The notes: a model not told the origin generated them from the sequence alone. Counted from the first letter of the stretch, positions 1-5,815 are shown. The stretch is DNA of 12,374 nt from CAZPCZ01 sp964585225 (GCA_964585225.1 CAZPCZ010000040.1:1-12374), one strand, 5' to 3'. Made by a program: numbers and translations.

Positions 1-37
1 CACCGCTAGCCCACTCTAGCTGATCACGTTCCGCCCG

Positions 38-976
38 TCAACCCACCTTCGGCGGGTCGAGGGGGGCGAACATCTCGTCGCCCGCCGCGCTCACCGGCGC
101 CTCGTCCATGCCGGACGCTCGCGCATCCGCCTCAGCCGCGAGCTGCTCACGGACCGAATCGAGGTCCATCTCCTGCGCGTGGGTGACGACCTCGCGGTAC
201 GTCTCCGGCGAGAGCTCGAAGATTCGCTCGAGGAGATGGACGAGATCGCTGTCGGTGAGCTCGAGCGCCACGGGTCCCTGACTCACCGCATTGCGGAACG
301 CCCCGAAGTAGTCGCCGCCAGCCGCTGCGTCGTCCTCGTCTCCCTCATCGTCCTCCTCCTGCGCCGGAGCGCGGACGACGGTGGGTCGGAGAAGCTCGAG
401 CGCGAGCGGGTAGGCGACGAGAGCCGGGTTGAGCTTACCGAGAAACGCGCGGGCGCGCTCGTCGTCCGTCTGGAGGATCGTCCAGAGCGTGTGAACGAGG
501 TGCGTGACGTTGATCGACTTCCGCCTCGTCCCGGTGCTCGCCGGGTGCTCATCGGGGTCGAGGTGCTCCTCGGTCCAGATCTCGAGATCGCTCGCGAGGA
601 GGTCCTGGATGCGCTTGGGATCCACGAGGTGCGCGACCGTCGAGGAGGGCTCCCCGGCGCCCGCGGAGAGCATCGCGCTGAGCACCTGGTGGTCGAGCCG
701 CTGCGCGACGTCCGTCGCGGTGCCGGTCGGCACGGTGTCGAGCACGCGCTCGGCCTCGCGGCCAGCACGGCGCAGCGCGTCGGCCTGCGACTCGCCAAGC
801 CGCCGCGACATCGCATCGAGGAACGCGGTGCGGACGACGAGCGCCTGGGTCTGAGGCGCGTAGAGCGCCATCGCGGTCTCTGCTGCGCGCCCGTCTCCCT
901 CACGGAGCTTGCGCGTGATTGCTTCGGCTGCGCTCCGGAGGTCCTCCGGCCGCGCGAGTTCGGTGCCTGTTGCCAT
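38..976 (-). CDS. Hypothetical protein, third gene of the J-domain cluster
   Basis: This 312-residue protein belongs to no family I recognise. It looks soluble: there is no signal peptide or membrane segment. The composition is mostly helical (Ala, Leu, Glu, Arg rich), with a very acidic low-complexity linker at about residues 208-221 (runs such as EEDDEGDEDD) and a Pro/Asp-rich C-terminus ending PLDPPKVG. The ATG at 976 has a GGAGG Shine-Dalgarno about 6 nt upstream, inside the end of the preceding gene, and only 2 bp separate that gene's stop from this start. It is therefore probably co-transcribed and translationally coupled with the 155-residue gene and the J-domain gene upstream. The two helical halves around the acid linker could be separate domains. 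A role as client or partner of the J-protein is inference from position only. The gene is real beyond reasonable doubt; its function is unknown. Confidence 0.8.
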   Translation of the reverse strand: MATGTELARPEDLRSAAEAITRKLREGDGRAAETAMALYAPQTQALVVRTAFLDAMSRRLGESQADALRRAGREAERVLDTVPTGTATDVAQRLDHQVLSAMLSAGAGEPSSTVAHLVDPKRIQDLLASDLEIWTEEHLDPDEHPASTGTRRKSINVTHLVHTLWTILQTDDERARAFLGKLNPALVAYPLALELLRPTVVRAPAQEEDDEGDEDDAAAGGDYFGAFRNAVSQGPVALELTDSDLVHLLERIFELSPETYREVVTHAQEMDLDSVREQLAAEADARASGMDEAPVSAAGDEMFAPLDPPKVG

Positions 977-978
977 GG

Positions 979-1446
979 TTACCCTCCGTATCCTTCTGGG
1001 GGTTTGTCGGGTGGATCCGTCGAATCGTCGGCGCCGTCGTCCTCCGTGGGCAGCTCGCCCGGCTCCTCGATGGTCACGAGCTTCGGATTCGCTGCGATGA
1101 ACAGCAGCACGAGCGCCTCGGCGAGCCGATCAGTGCGATCCGCCTGTTTGAGCGCCGTGATGAGTTCGCGTGCGCCGTCGGTCACGTTGAGATGCGACTG
1201 GAGGTCGACGAACGCAACCGCTGCGTCATCCTCCGCGAACGCACGTGCGAAGACCTCGCGCGCTGCCGGTGCGAACCGCACCTGCCCGCGGAGCACGAGC
1301 GCGATCGTCTGCTCGTCCGCCTGCGCCGGGCTCCCGAGTAGCGTCGCGCGGTAGGTCGGGATGAGCGACCGGTCGAAGTCTTCGCAGAGATCGCGGTATG
1401 CGCGGTAGCGTTCGGCGAGCGCTCCGCGCACGGTGATAGCGCTCAT
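979..1446 (-). CDS. Hypothetical protein, second gene of the J-domain cluster
   Basis: This 155-residue soluble protein is not recognised. Residues 1-115 look alpha-helical and charged. The last 35 or so residues are acidic and Pro-rich (ELPTEDDGADDSTDPP, then PPEGYGG), a probable disordered tail. The start ATG at 1446 overlaps the stop of the upstream J-domain gene in an ATGA arrangement, which points to translational coupling. A GGAGG Shine-Dalgarno lies 9 nt upstream within the J-domain gene. The stop lies 2 bp before the next gene. Tail composition (acidic, Pro/Gly rich) resembles that of the downstream 312-residue protein, so the two may be related in use, but no sequence relationship is evident by eye. 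Confidence 0.8.
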   Translation of the reverse strand: MSAITVRGALAERYRAYRDLCEDFDRSLIPTYRATLLGSPAQADEQTIALVLRGQVRFAPAAREVFARAFAEDDAAVAFVDLQSHLNVTDGARELITALKQADRTDRLAEALVLLFIAANPKLVTIEEPGELPTEDDGADDSTDPPDKPPEGYGG

Positions 1447-1784
1447 GGACTGGTTCCTCCGGCGGTCGTGGACGACCGCAAGTTTCGCAGGTGATCGAGG
1501 ACCGCGCGCTCGACGCGCCGCCGCGCGACCTCGCGTGCCGCGGAAGCGCCGAAGAGCCCGAGGTCATCCCCGCGGTCAAACCGCACGCGCCGTTCGGGGT
1601 CGGTGAGCACCTGGTACGCCTCGCTCGCCGCCTTGAAGCGCTGCATGGCCTCCGGGTTGTCCGGATTGCGATCCGGGTGGCACGTGAAGGCGACCGCACG
1701 GTACGCTCGCCTGAGCTCCTCCGGCGTCGCCTCTCGGCCGACGCCAAGGACCGCGTAGTAGTTCGTACGTCCCTGTTCGGTCAT
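1443..1784 (-). CDS. Short J-domain (DnaJ-like) protein
   Basis: This is a 113-residue Hsp40-type co-chaperone that would stimulate the ATPase of a DnaK partner. The J-domain fills residues 8-71: helix I has NYYAVLGV, helix II has EELRRAYRAVAF, the catalytic HPD is at 36-38 (CHPDRNPDN), and helix III/IV reads FKAASEAYQVLTDPERRVRFD. The Gly/Phe linker, zinc fingers and C-terminal substrate domains of true DnaJ are absent. A helical Arg-rich segment (84-101) and a short tail follow instead, so this is a class III type J-protein and not the housekeeping dnaJ. The ATG at 1784 is preceded by GGAAAGG about 9 nt upstream and by a good promoter. It heads a three-gene unit and overlaps the next gene by 4 bp. 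The J-domain assignment is secure; the partner and process are unknown. Confidence 0.93.
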   Translation of the reverse strand: MTEQGRTNYYAVLGVGREATPEELRRAYRAVAFTCHPDRNPDNPEAMQRFKAASEAYQVLTDPERRVRFDRGDDLGLFGASAAREVARRRVERAVLDHLRNLRSSTTAGGTSP

Positions 1785-1826
1785 GGTTTCTTTGCCTTTC
1801 CGTTGGAAAAGACCTAACCATACTAG

Positions 1827-1855
1827 AACGTACCGCAGCTATTCTCGCGTGTCAA
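1827..1855 (-). promoter_or_regulatory. Promoter of the J-domain gene cluster
   Basis: On the minus strand a perfect TTGACA (1850-1855) is followed after exactly 17 bp by TACGTT (1827-1832). Transcription would begin near 1820, giving a leader of about 36 nt before the ATG at 1784. The -35 box lies inside the last codons of the upstream ligase gene, so the cluster can be transcribed independently of it. The -10 matches consensus at only 3 of 6 positions, the -35 at 6 of 6. Confidence 0.6.
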
Positions 1856-3302
1856 CCCTTGCGCTTGTCAGCGTTCCGACGCTCATGGCGAGGACGAACA
1901 CGAGTGCGAGGCCGATAGGGAGCGACCAGAGGTGGTGGTCGAAGAGGAGAGAGGGAAGGAGGGGGAGCACGAGAAGGGAAGAGTGAAGAGGGAAGAGGGA
2001 AGAGTGGCGGAGGAGGACGAGTACCAGGACGAGGACGAGGACGCCGATTGGTCCAATTTCTGCAAGCGCAAGGAGGGGGACGCTGTGAGTCGGCTGTGCC
2101 AGCGACCGCCTCGTGAGATTCTCTCGTGCATCAACCGAGGATTGGTGGAGTGGCCAACGCATTTTCCACTCTGCTGACTGAGGCCGAAATCCCCAGAGCG
2201 CCCTCGGCATCGCGTGGAGGCCGATACCGAAGAATGGTGGAATATTCGCGAATGCAATCGCGGCCTCAATGCCGGATGTTCGTTCGGTGATGGATCGCTG
2301 CTCGTTCGGCGTGGAGCCGGTGAAGCGCGGTGTCCAGAACTGCCACGTGATCGCCATGGCCGCAACGAGCGCGAGCGCTCCGACCGTTGCGAGCTGCCGC
2401 GTCGCTACTCGCCATGCGCATACGGCGAGAAGAATGAGGAGCCCGAGCAGCGCAGCGCGGGAGAAGGTGAGGACCAATGCAAAAGTCAAAATGCAAAATG
2501 CAAACGTGAGGATCAGTTGTCGTCGCGGGGGGAAGGGTGCCCCTCCCCTTAGGGTAAGGGGAGGTTGGGAGGGGTTATGAACGACTCGTAACTCCCCCTC
2601 GCCCCCTCTTACCCTAAGAGGGGGGCCTCCATGCCCTGCTGCCGCGAGCGCAGCGAGTGCCACGAGCAGCGCGGTCCCAAACACGTTCGGATGCGGGAAG
2701 CCGCCGTAGGCGCGGAGCCAGCGACCATCCATCGCCTCGACGACCGCATCGCCCCGAACCCACGCCGCGTGCGATGCGATGCCGAGGAGCGTCGAAGCGG
2801 GAATCGCCTGCGTCAGGAACTGCACGATCCCGATGACCGCCTGCACGCCCATCGCGACGACGAATCCGCCAAGAACCGCACGCGTCACCCGCTCGGAATA
2901 TGGGAGCCCCGCGAGCGCGAGGAGCAGCGCGATGATCCGCACCCATCCGACTACACTCAACCACGGGTCCGCACTCACGATGGCGTTCACCACAGCGAGA
3001 GGGAGGAGCAATCCGAATGCGAGGAGGAAGCGACGGCGCGTGAGAACTGGCCAACCCCGGGGGTTGGCCATTGGGAGGGCCCCAATTCGCCACGCGCGCA
3101 TCACGCCAATCACCGCCGCGACGAGTAGGACGACGTCGCTCGCGTAGACGCCAATTGTTGCGAGTGGCCACGGCACGCCGCCGAGCGTCCCCGGACGGAG
3201 GATGAGCACCGTCTGCCACGGGAGGAGGAAACCGCCCAACGCTGCGAACAGCGTTGGGAATGACGAATGACGAATGACGAATGACGAATACGAAACGCTC
3301 AT
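1839..3302 (-). CDS. O-antigen ligase / Wzy-like polytopic membrane protein with repeat insertions
   Basis: This integral membrane protein (about 10-12 hydrophobic helices) is of the O-antigen ligase/polymerase (Wzy_C) type, acting on lipid-linked or surface polysaccharide. Numbering from an upstream ATG at 3323, visible family hallmarks are GGFPHPNVFGT (207-217, the conserved HPN loop), VLTFSRAALLGL (284-295), FFGIGLHAMP (364-373) and QPTHSVPLLALAEIG (410-424). I chose the ATG at 3302 because it forms an ATGA overlap with the upstream gene's stop; the ATG at 3323 would add 7 residues. The protein contains several repeat-derived segments: a TGACGAA heptamer array at its N-terminus (residues about 12-22), a GC-rich palindrome in frame at 233-262 (reading RVRGG and LTLRGG), AAAATGC heptamers in a helix (274-283) and GAAGAGG heptamers near the C-terminus (440-449). 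Without them it would be a conventional ligase. Family call is good; substrate unknown. Confidence 0.82.
   Translation of the reverse strand: MSVSYSSFVIRHSSFPTLFAALGGFLLPWQTVLILRPGTLGGVPWPLATIGVYASDVVLLVAAVIGVMRAWRIGALPMANPRGWPVLTRRRFLLAFGLLLPLAVVNAIVSADPWLSVVGWVRIIALLLALAGLPYSERVTRAVLGGFVVAMGVQAVIGIVQFLTQAIPASTLLGIASHAAWVRGDAVVEAMDGRWLRAYGGFPHPNVFGTALLVALAALAAAGHGGPPLRVRGGEGELRVVHNPSQPPLTLRGGAPFPPRRQLILTFAFCILTFALVLTFSRAALLGLLILLAVCAWRVATRQLATVGALALVAAMAITWQFWTPRFTGSTPNEQRSITERTSGIEAAIAFANIPPFFGIGLHAMPRALWGFRPQSAEWKMRWPLHQSSVDARENLTRRSLAQPTHSVPLLALAEIGPIGVLVLVLVLVLLRHSSLFPLHSSLLVLPLLPSLLFDHHLWSLPIGLALVFVLAMSVGTLTSARVDTRE
1978..2005. repeat. Heptamer tandem array GAAGAGT/GAAGAGG x4 inside the ligase gene
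   Basis: Four consecutive 7-bp units (GAAGAGT, GAAGAGG, GAAGAGG, GAAGAGT) read on the plus strand. On the coding strand they encode part of the SSLFPLHSSL segment near the C-terminal membrane helices. Because 7 is not a multiple of 3, gain or loss of one unit would shift the reading frame. Confidence 0.85.
2474..2501. repeat. Heptamer array (CCAATGC, AAAAGTC, AAAATGC x2) inside the ligase gene
   Basis: Four units in 7-bp register, the last two identical (AAAATGC). On the coding strand they give the repeated hydrophobic phrase LTFAFCILTFAL, directly before the conserved LTFSRAALL motif, so the array has been absorbed into or has lengthened a membrane helix. Unit sequence overlaps the CAATG-type units in the central part of the intergenic elements. 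Confidence 0.75.
2538..2626. repeat. GC-rich palindromic element, in frame within the ligase gene
   Basis: The element consists of two perfect hairpins in mirror arrangement: CCTCCCCTTA-GGG-TAAGGGGAGG (2542-2564) and CCCCCTCTTA-CCC-TAAGAGGGGG (2602-2624). The two halves are imperfect reverse complements of each other, so the whole is a large palindrome. It contributes about 30 residues (LRVRGGEGEL ... PSQPPLTLRGG) with no place in the ligase fold. Positions 2587-2610 are identical over 24 nt to 4873-4896 in an intergenic copy. Confidence 0.88.
3261..3288. repeat. Heptamer tandem array TGACGAA x4 at the ligase N-terminus
   Basis: Four exact copies of TGACGAA, starting 14 nt downstream of the preferred start codon on the coding strand. 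They encode the phrase SSFVIRHSSF before the first membrane helix. TGACGAA also occurs at the edges of the AT-rich intergenic elements (near 5666 and 7564), linking this array to them. A unit change would frameshift the protein almost at its start. Confidence 0.88.
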
Positions 3303-4294
3303 GCGCGCAGTTGTTCTACCCATCGCTCCCGATACTCCGCTCGTCGGTCGTTCGTGTGGAACTTCAGTATACGGTCGGTCACGACGACGCGGGAGTCAAT
3401 GTTTGCGAGTGCACGAATCTCTGGAGAGAAACGACGCTCCTGGAACGCACGGCACCAGCGCTCGAGGGTGTCGCCAACCACCCACCCCCTCTCCCGCCAA
3501 AGGCGGACAGGCGCCCCCCTCCCGGTGGGAGGGGGAGAAATTTTTTGCTTTCCCCCGCTCCCTCCGGGAGGGGGGACGTGGGGGGGTGGGGAGCCGACAA
3601 ATATCCGCGGATGGACTCCTCTCGGTCGTGCATCCGGCAACCACCGCCGCACCCATGCCTCGTTCGCGCGCCAGAAGGCGGCGTAGGTGTCGTTGACGTC
3701 GTAGAGGACAGTGAGCTGGGTGAGCCAGAAGAGGAGGTAGGGATCCCGTATCGTGGGCAAACCTTCCGGTTTTCCCACGGGCCCTTTCCCTCCGCCGAAG
3801 TCGCTTACTCGCTCCTCGCTGCCCGGCTTCTCAGCAACCGCACGCGACGCCGGCTCCCTCACGGGCAAAGCCCGCTCAGTCGGCTCGTCGCTCGCTGCGC
3901 TCGCAGATCGATTAACGATCTGCAGTGGTTCCAGATTCATCGCCTCCGTCGTAAGGAAGAAACTCGGGCAGATGGCGTCCCGCGTGTGCTCGCCGGGGCG
4001 CTGGCGGAAGAGGCGGAGGAACGCGACGACGAGGAGCCGCACCGTCCAGATGCGGCGCGGTGCGGTGACGACGACGAGATCAATGTCGCTCTCGCGTGAG
4101 CAGTTCCCGTACCCGAGTGCGTTCCCGATCGCGATCATGCGGACGAACGGGACGAAACGCAGGACGCGCGCCCACCGCCGCGCTTTCTTCAATTTCGCCC
4201 ATGCCCAGATCGCTCGCCGCCGCTGCGCCCACGAGGGATCGGCGGGCGCCCAATCGAAAACGTCAAACCATGTACGGATTGCGCGAGCATCCAT
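3299..4294 (-). CDS. Nucleotidyltransferase-fold protein with two in-frame palindrome insertions
   Basis: The N-terminal part has a polymerase-beta-type nucleotidyltransferase signature: IAIGNALGYGNCSRESDIDLVVV (in two pieces IAIGNALGYGN and CSRESDIDLVVV), with the metal-binding pair D-x-D in SDID (residues 70 and 72 from the ATG at 4294). A conserved-looking C-terminal helical part (RFSPEIRALANIDSR ... DRILKFHTN) follows. The substrate cannot be told; a uridylyl- or adenylyltransferase or an antitoxin-like role are all possible. I chose ATG 4294 (AGAAG 4 nt upstream); a GTG at 4324 would add 10 residues. Two low-complexity inserts interrupt it: about residues 127-181 and 234-276, both made by hairpin repeats. 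Removing them would leave roughly 230 residues. Its stop overlaps the ligase start by 4 bp, so the two are translationally coupled, perhaps in the same surface glycan process (inference). Confidence 0.75.
   Translation of the reverse strand: MDARAIRTWFDVFDWAPADPSWAQRRRAIWAWAKLKKARRWARVLRFVPFVRMIAIGNALGYGNCSRESDIDLVVVTAPRRIWTVRLLVVAFLRLFRQRPGEHTRDAICPSFFLTTEAMNLEPLQIVNRSASAASDEPTERALPVREPASRAVAEKPGSEERVSDFGGGKGPVGKPEGLPTIRDPYLLFWLTQLTVLYDVNDTYAAFWRANEAWVRRWLPDARPRGVHPRIFVGSPPPHVPPPGGSGGKQKISPPPTGRGAPVRLWRERGWVVGDTLERWCRAFQERRFSPEIRALANIDSRVVVTDRILKFHTNDRRAEYRERWVEQLRA
3489..3585. repeat. GC-rich multi-hairpin element inside the nucleotidyltransferase gene
   Basis: It holds three hairpins: CCGCC-AAA-GGCGG (about 3494-3506), CCCCCTCCC-GGT-GGGAGGGGG (3515-3535) and CTCCC-TCC-GGGAG (about 3559-3571). 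The last two are separated by AGAAATTTTTTGCTTT. On the coding strand it supplies the Pro/Gly-rich phrases PPPHVPPPGGSGGKQ and PPPTGRGAPVRLWRERG. Positions 3495-3515 match 11213-11233 with one difference in 21 nt. The plus-strand hairpin plus T6 resembles an intrinsic terminator, but no plus-strand gene precedes it. Confidence 0.8.
3753..3923. repeat. Hairpin-bearing insert inside the nucleotidyltransferase gene
   Basis: The outer hairpins are GTGGGCAAACC-TTCC-GGTTTTCCCAC (3753-3778, one mismatch) and the perfect GCAGATCG-ATTAA-CGATCTGC (3903-3923). Between them lies CGGGC-AAA-GCCCG (about 3863-3875) and a low-complexity CGCTCG-rich stretch. The segment encodes about 55 residues (from NRSASAASDE to KPEGLPT) separating LNLEP-type helix sequence from RDPYLLFWLTQ, which reads as the natural continuation. 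Confidence 0.7.
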
Positions 4295-4350
4295 GTACTT
4301 CTGAGACTGTAGAAAAATCCACACGTTTGGTCATGGCGAGGACGATGGTA

Positions 4351-4435
4351 TTCCCCTCCATTAGGGTAAGGGAGGGTTAGGGTAGGTTACGGACGATCTC
4401 TAACCCCTCCTAACCTCCCCTTGCTCCAAGGGGAG
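4351..4435. repeat. GC-rich palindromic element upstream of the nucleotidyltransferase gene
   Basis: The left hairpin is CCCTCCATTA-GGG-TAAGGGAGGG (4354-4376, one mismatch) and the right hairpin CTCCCCTT-GCTCC-AAGGGGAG (4415-4435). The two halves are imperfect reverse complements (GGTTAGGGTAGG against CCCTCCTAACC). This is the intergenic counterpart of the element at 2538-2626. With the hairpin at 4483-4512 it fills most of the 223-bp gap between the PRC-barrel gene and the nucleotidyltransferase start. I see no clear promoter in that gap. Confidence 0.8.
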
Positions 4436-4482
4436 AGAACGGAAAGAATTTCTCAGTCTCACTTCTACCATACCTGAAACGC

Positions 4483-4512
4483 CATCGCTCCGGCCCGAGG
4501 GCCAGAGCGATG
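4483..4512 (-). terminator. Hairpin just after the PRC-barrel gene, possible terminator
   Basis: A 14-nt inverted repeat (CATCGCTCCGGCCC at 4483-4496, partner 4499-4512) lies 5 bp past the stop codon. The single mismatch is C-A in a plus-strand RNA but a tolerated G-U in the minus-strand RNA, so the structure favours the transcribed strand. The tail after it is only GTTTCAGG, a poor U-tract, so termination may be weak or the hairpin may protect a 3' end. Confidence 0.5.
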
Positions 4513-4517
4513 CTGGT

Positions 4518-4832
4518 TCAATCCGATTTCGTCGTCAACGGTTGTGGAGCCATGGATGGGGTCGAGCGCCTGCGCCGCCTCCCGCCGCTCCGTTCCGGCG
4601 TGTGACCGCTCTCCACGACCATCCGATTCGCATCAATGGACACGACCTGCGACTGGTGGACGAGGAGCTCACGGGATGCGGAGAGCAGTGCGAGGAGGCC
4701 GGACGGCCGCACGCGATACTGGACGACGACGCCACCTTGGGTGTCCATGACGAATCCGACGACCCGTCCAACGTACTCACCGGTTCTCGTCTCGACAGGG
4801 AGACCGCGGAGTTGGTCATCGCTCAAGCGCAT
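4518..4832 (-). CDS. PRC-barrel domain protein
   Basis: This 104-residue protein has a single PRC-barrel-like domain: MRLSDDQLRGLPVETRTG, then EYVGRVVGFVMD (20-30), VVVQYRVRP (35-43) and ELLVHQSQVVSIDANRMVV (55-73). This is the beta-rich fold seen in RimM and in stand-alone PRC proteins. A basic patch (GGRRRRRST, 83-91) and a Ser/Thr/Pro tail follow; the basic patch could contact nucleic acid or membrane, but this is inference. I chose ATG 4832 because family members begin close to the MRLS strand; the ATG at 4853 would add MLCCRHC, encoded in the repeat-rich leader. Neither start has a recognisable Shine-Dalgarno. It lies downstream of yidC, separated by a GC-rich hairpin element, and is followed by a hairpin. 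It is not RimM, since the N-terminal RimM domain is missing. Confidence 0.75.
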   Translation of the reverse strand: MRLSDDQLRGLPVETRTGEYVGRVVGFVMDTQGGVVVQYRVRPSGLLALLSASRELLVHQSQVVSIDANRMVVESGHTPERSGGRRRRRSTPSMAPQPLTTKSD

Positions 4833-4872
4833 ACAATGGCGGCAGCAGAGCATGCCGGCAGCAGGGCAAGGC

Positions 4873-4910
4873 CGTAACTCCCCCTCGCCCCCTCTTGCTC
4901 CAAGAGGGGG
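4873..4910. repeat. Half copy of the GC-rich palindromic element between yidC and the PRC-barrel gene
   Basis: A perfect hairpin CCCCCTCTT-GCTCC-AAGAGGGGG (4888-4910) is preceded by sequence identical over 24 nt (4873-4896) to one half of the element inside the ligase gene (2587-2610). Only one half of the two-hairpin element is present. It sits 15 bp past the yidC stop and would form in the minus-strand transcript, but no U-run follows. Confidence 0.85.
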
Positions 4911-4925
4911 GACGCGCTCTGCTGC

Positions 4926-5645
4926 TCAGTGCGCTGCTGCGCTGCTGCCCGATCGAAGCATCCACCGCTGCTGGACGCCCTGGAGCGCGGTCGTGACGAA
5001 CCAGTACAGCGTGAGCCCGGCCGGGAGCGTCACGCCGATGACGACGGTCATGATCGGCATCATGACGGTCATCTGCTTGTTCATCATGGACATCATGTCC
5101 TCATCCTTCCCGCCCTTCGCGGCGGCGGCCGGCGGCGGCCGTTTCACCATGAGCATGCGCGTTGTCCACCACTGCGCGGCGCCGGCGATGACCGCGAGAA
5201 CAATGGATGGTTTCGCAATTGGGAGGAACCCGAACGCGGTCTGATTCAGCGTACCGGGGTGTCGGACGAACGGGTAGAGGAGCTCGAACGAACTCCCGTT
5301 CACGGCCGACTGGAGCGCCCAGTAGATGCCGATGAGGAACGGAAGCTGGATGAGCACCGGCAGGCACGACGAGAGCGGGTTCACCTTACTCTCGCGGTAG
5401 AGCTGCATCGTCGCGCGCGCGAGCGCCTCGCGGTCGCCCTTGTGCTTCGCCTGGAGCTCCTTGAGCTTCGGCTGGAGCACCTGCATCGCTGCCTGCGACT
5501 TCAGCGCGGCCTGCGAGAGCGGATAGAGGACGACGCGGATGAGCACGGTGAGCGCGATGATCGCAAGCCCGAGGTCGTGCCCAAGCAGGTTGTACGAAGC
5601 GACGAGCAGGTTGTAGAGGGGCTGGACGACGAAGGTGGTGAACAC
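4926..5645 (-). CDS. yidC: YidC/Oxa1-family membrane protein insertase
   Basis: This 239-residue insertase helps membrane proteins fold into the cytoplasmic membrane alone or with SecYEG. It has the five-helix core without the large periplasmic domain of E. coli YidC, as in Gram-positive and CPR bacteria. Hallmarks are QPLYNLL at 8-14, the hydrophilic-groove Arg37 in LTVLIRVVLYPLS, the cytoplasmic hairpin QPKLKELQAKHKGD (58-71), KVNPLSSCLPVLIQLPFLIGIYW (87-109) and the last helices MMPIMTVVIGVTLPAGLTLYW (from 195). A Pro/Ala/Lys-rich loop (169-181) lies between helices 4 and 5. No N-terminal lipobox is visible. The start is GTG at 5645, with no Shine-Dalgarno in CGTTCCCCT just upstream. The usual rpmH-rnpA-yidC-jag setting is absent; here it lies between nusA and a PRC-barrel gene. 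Confidence 0.96.
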   Translation of the reverse strand: MFTTFVVQPLYNLLVASYNLLGHDLGLAIIALTVLIRVVLYPLSQAALKSQAAMQVLQPKLKELQAKHKGDREALARATMQLYRESKVNPLSSCLPVLIQLPFLIGIYWALQSAVNGSSFELLYPFVRHPGTLNQTAFGFLPIAKPSIVLAVIAGAAQWWTTRMLMVKRPPPAAAAKGGKDEDMMSMMNKQMTVMMPIMTVVIGVTLPAGLTLYWFVTTALQGVQQRWMLRSGSSAAAH

Positions 5646-5660
5646 AGGGGAACGAAAAAG

Positions 5661-5800
5661 CCGAATGACGAATTTCTAATTTCTAAACAAAACCCCAATG
5701 TCCCAATGCTCGAATGTCCAATGCACGCTCAATCCATTGGGCATTCACTCATTGGGTGTTGATTAGAAATTAGAAATTAGAAATTAGAAATTTTCGTCGG
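5661..5800. repeat. AT-rich heptamer palindromic element between nusA and yidC
   Basis: The left arm carries TGACGAA and AATTTCT x2; the right arm carries ATTAGAA x4. The centre has CAATG-type units (CCCAATG, TCCAATG) facing ATTGGG, so the element can fold back on itself along most of its length. It fills the gap between the nusA stop (5816) and yidC start (5645). Its base composition (AT-rich) contrasts sharply with the flanking genes. No promoter or SD is apparent inside. Confidence 0.88.
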
Positions 5801-5815
5801 TCTCTCATTGGCTCG

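Noticed and set aside
179..1354. Plus-strand frame of 391 codons across the two hypothetical genes
   Set aside because: Composition is Arg/Glu/Ser-rich without motifs. The minus-strand genes have SD sequences, coupled starts and a promoter.
3515..3546. Plus-strand intrinsic terminator (GC hairpin followed by T6)
   Set aside because: There is no plus-strand gene upstream; it lies inside a minus-strand coding sequence and is better explained as part of a repeat element.
4929..5762. Plus-strand frame of 277 codons antisense to yidC
   Set aside because: It runs through the intergenic heptamer element and consists of Arg/Glu/His-rich low-complexity sequence; yidC is unmistakable on the other strand.
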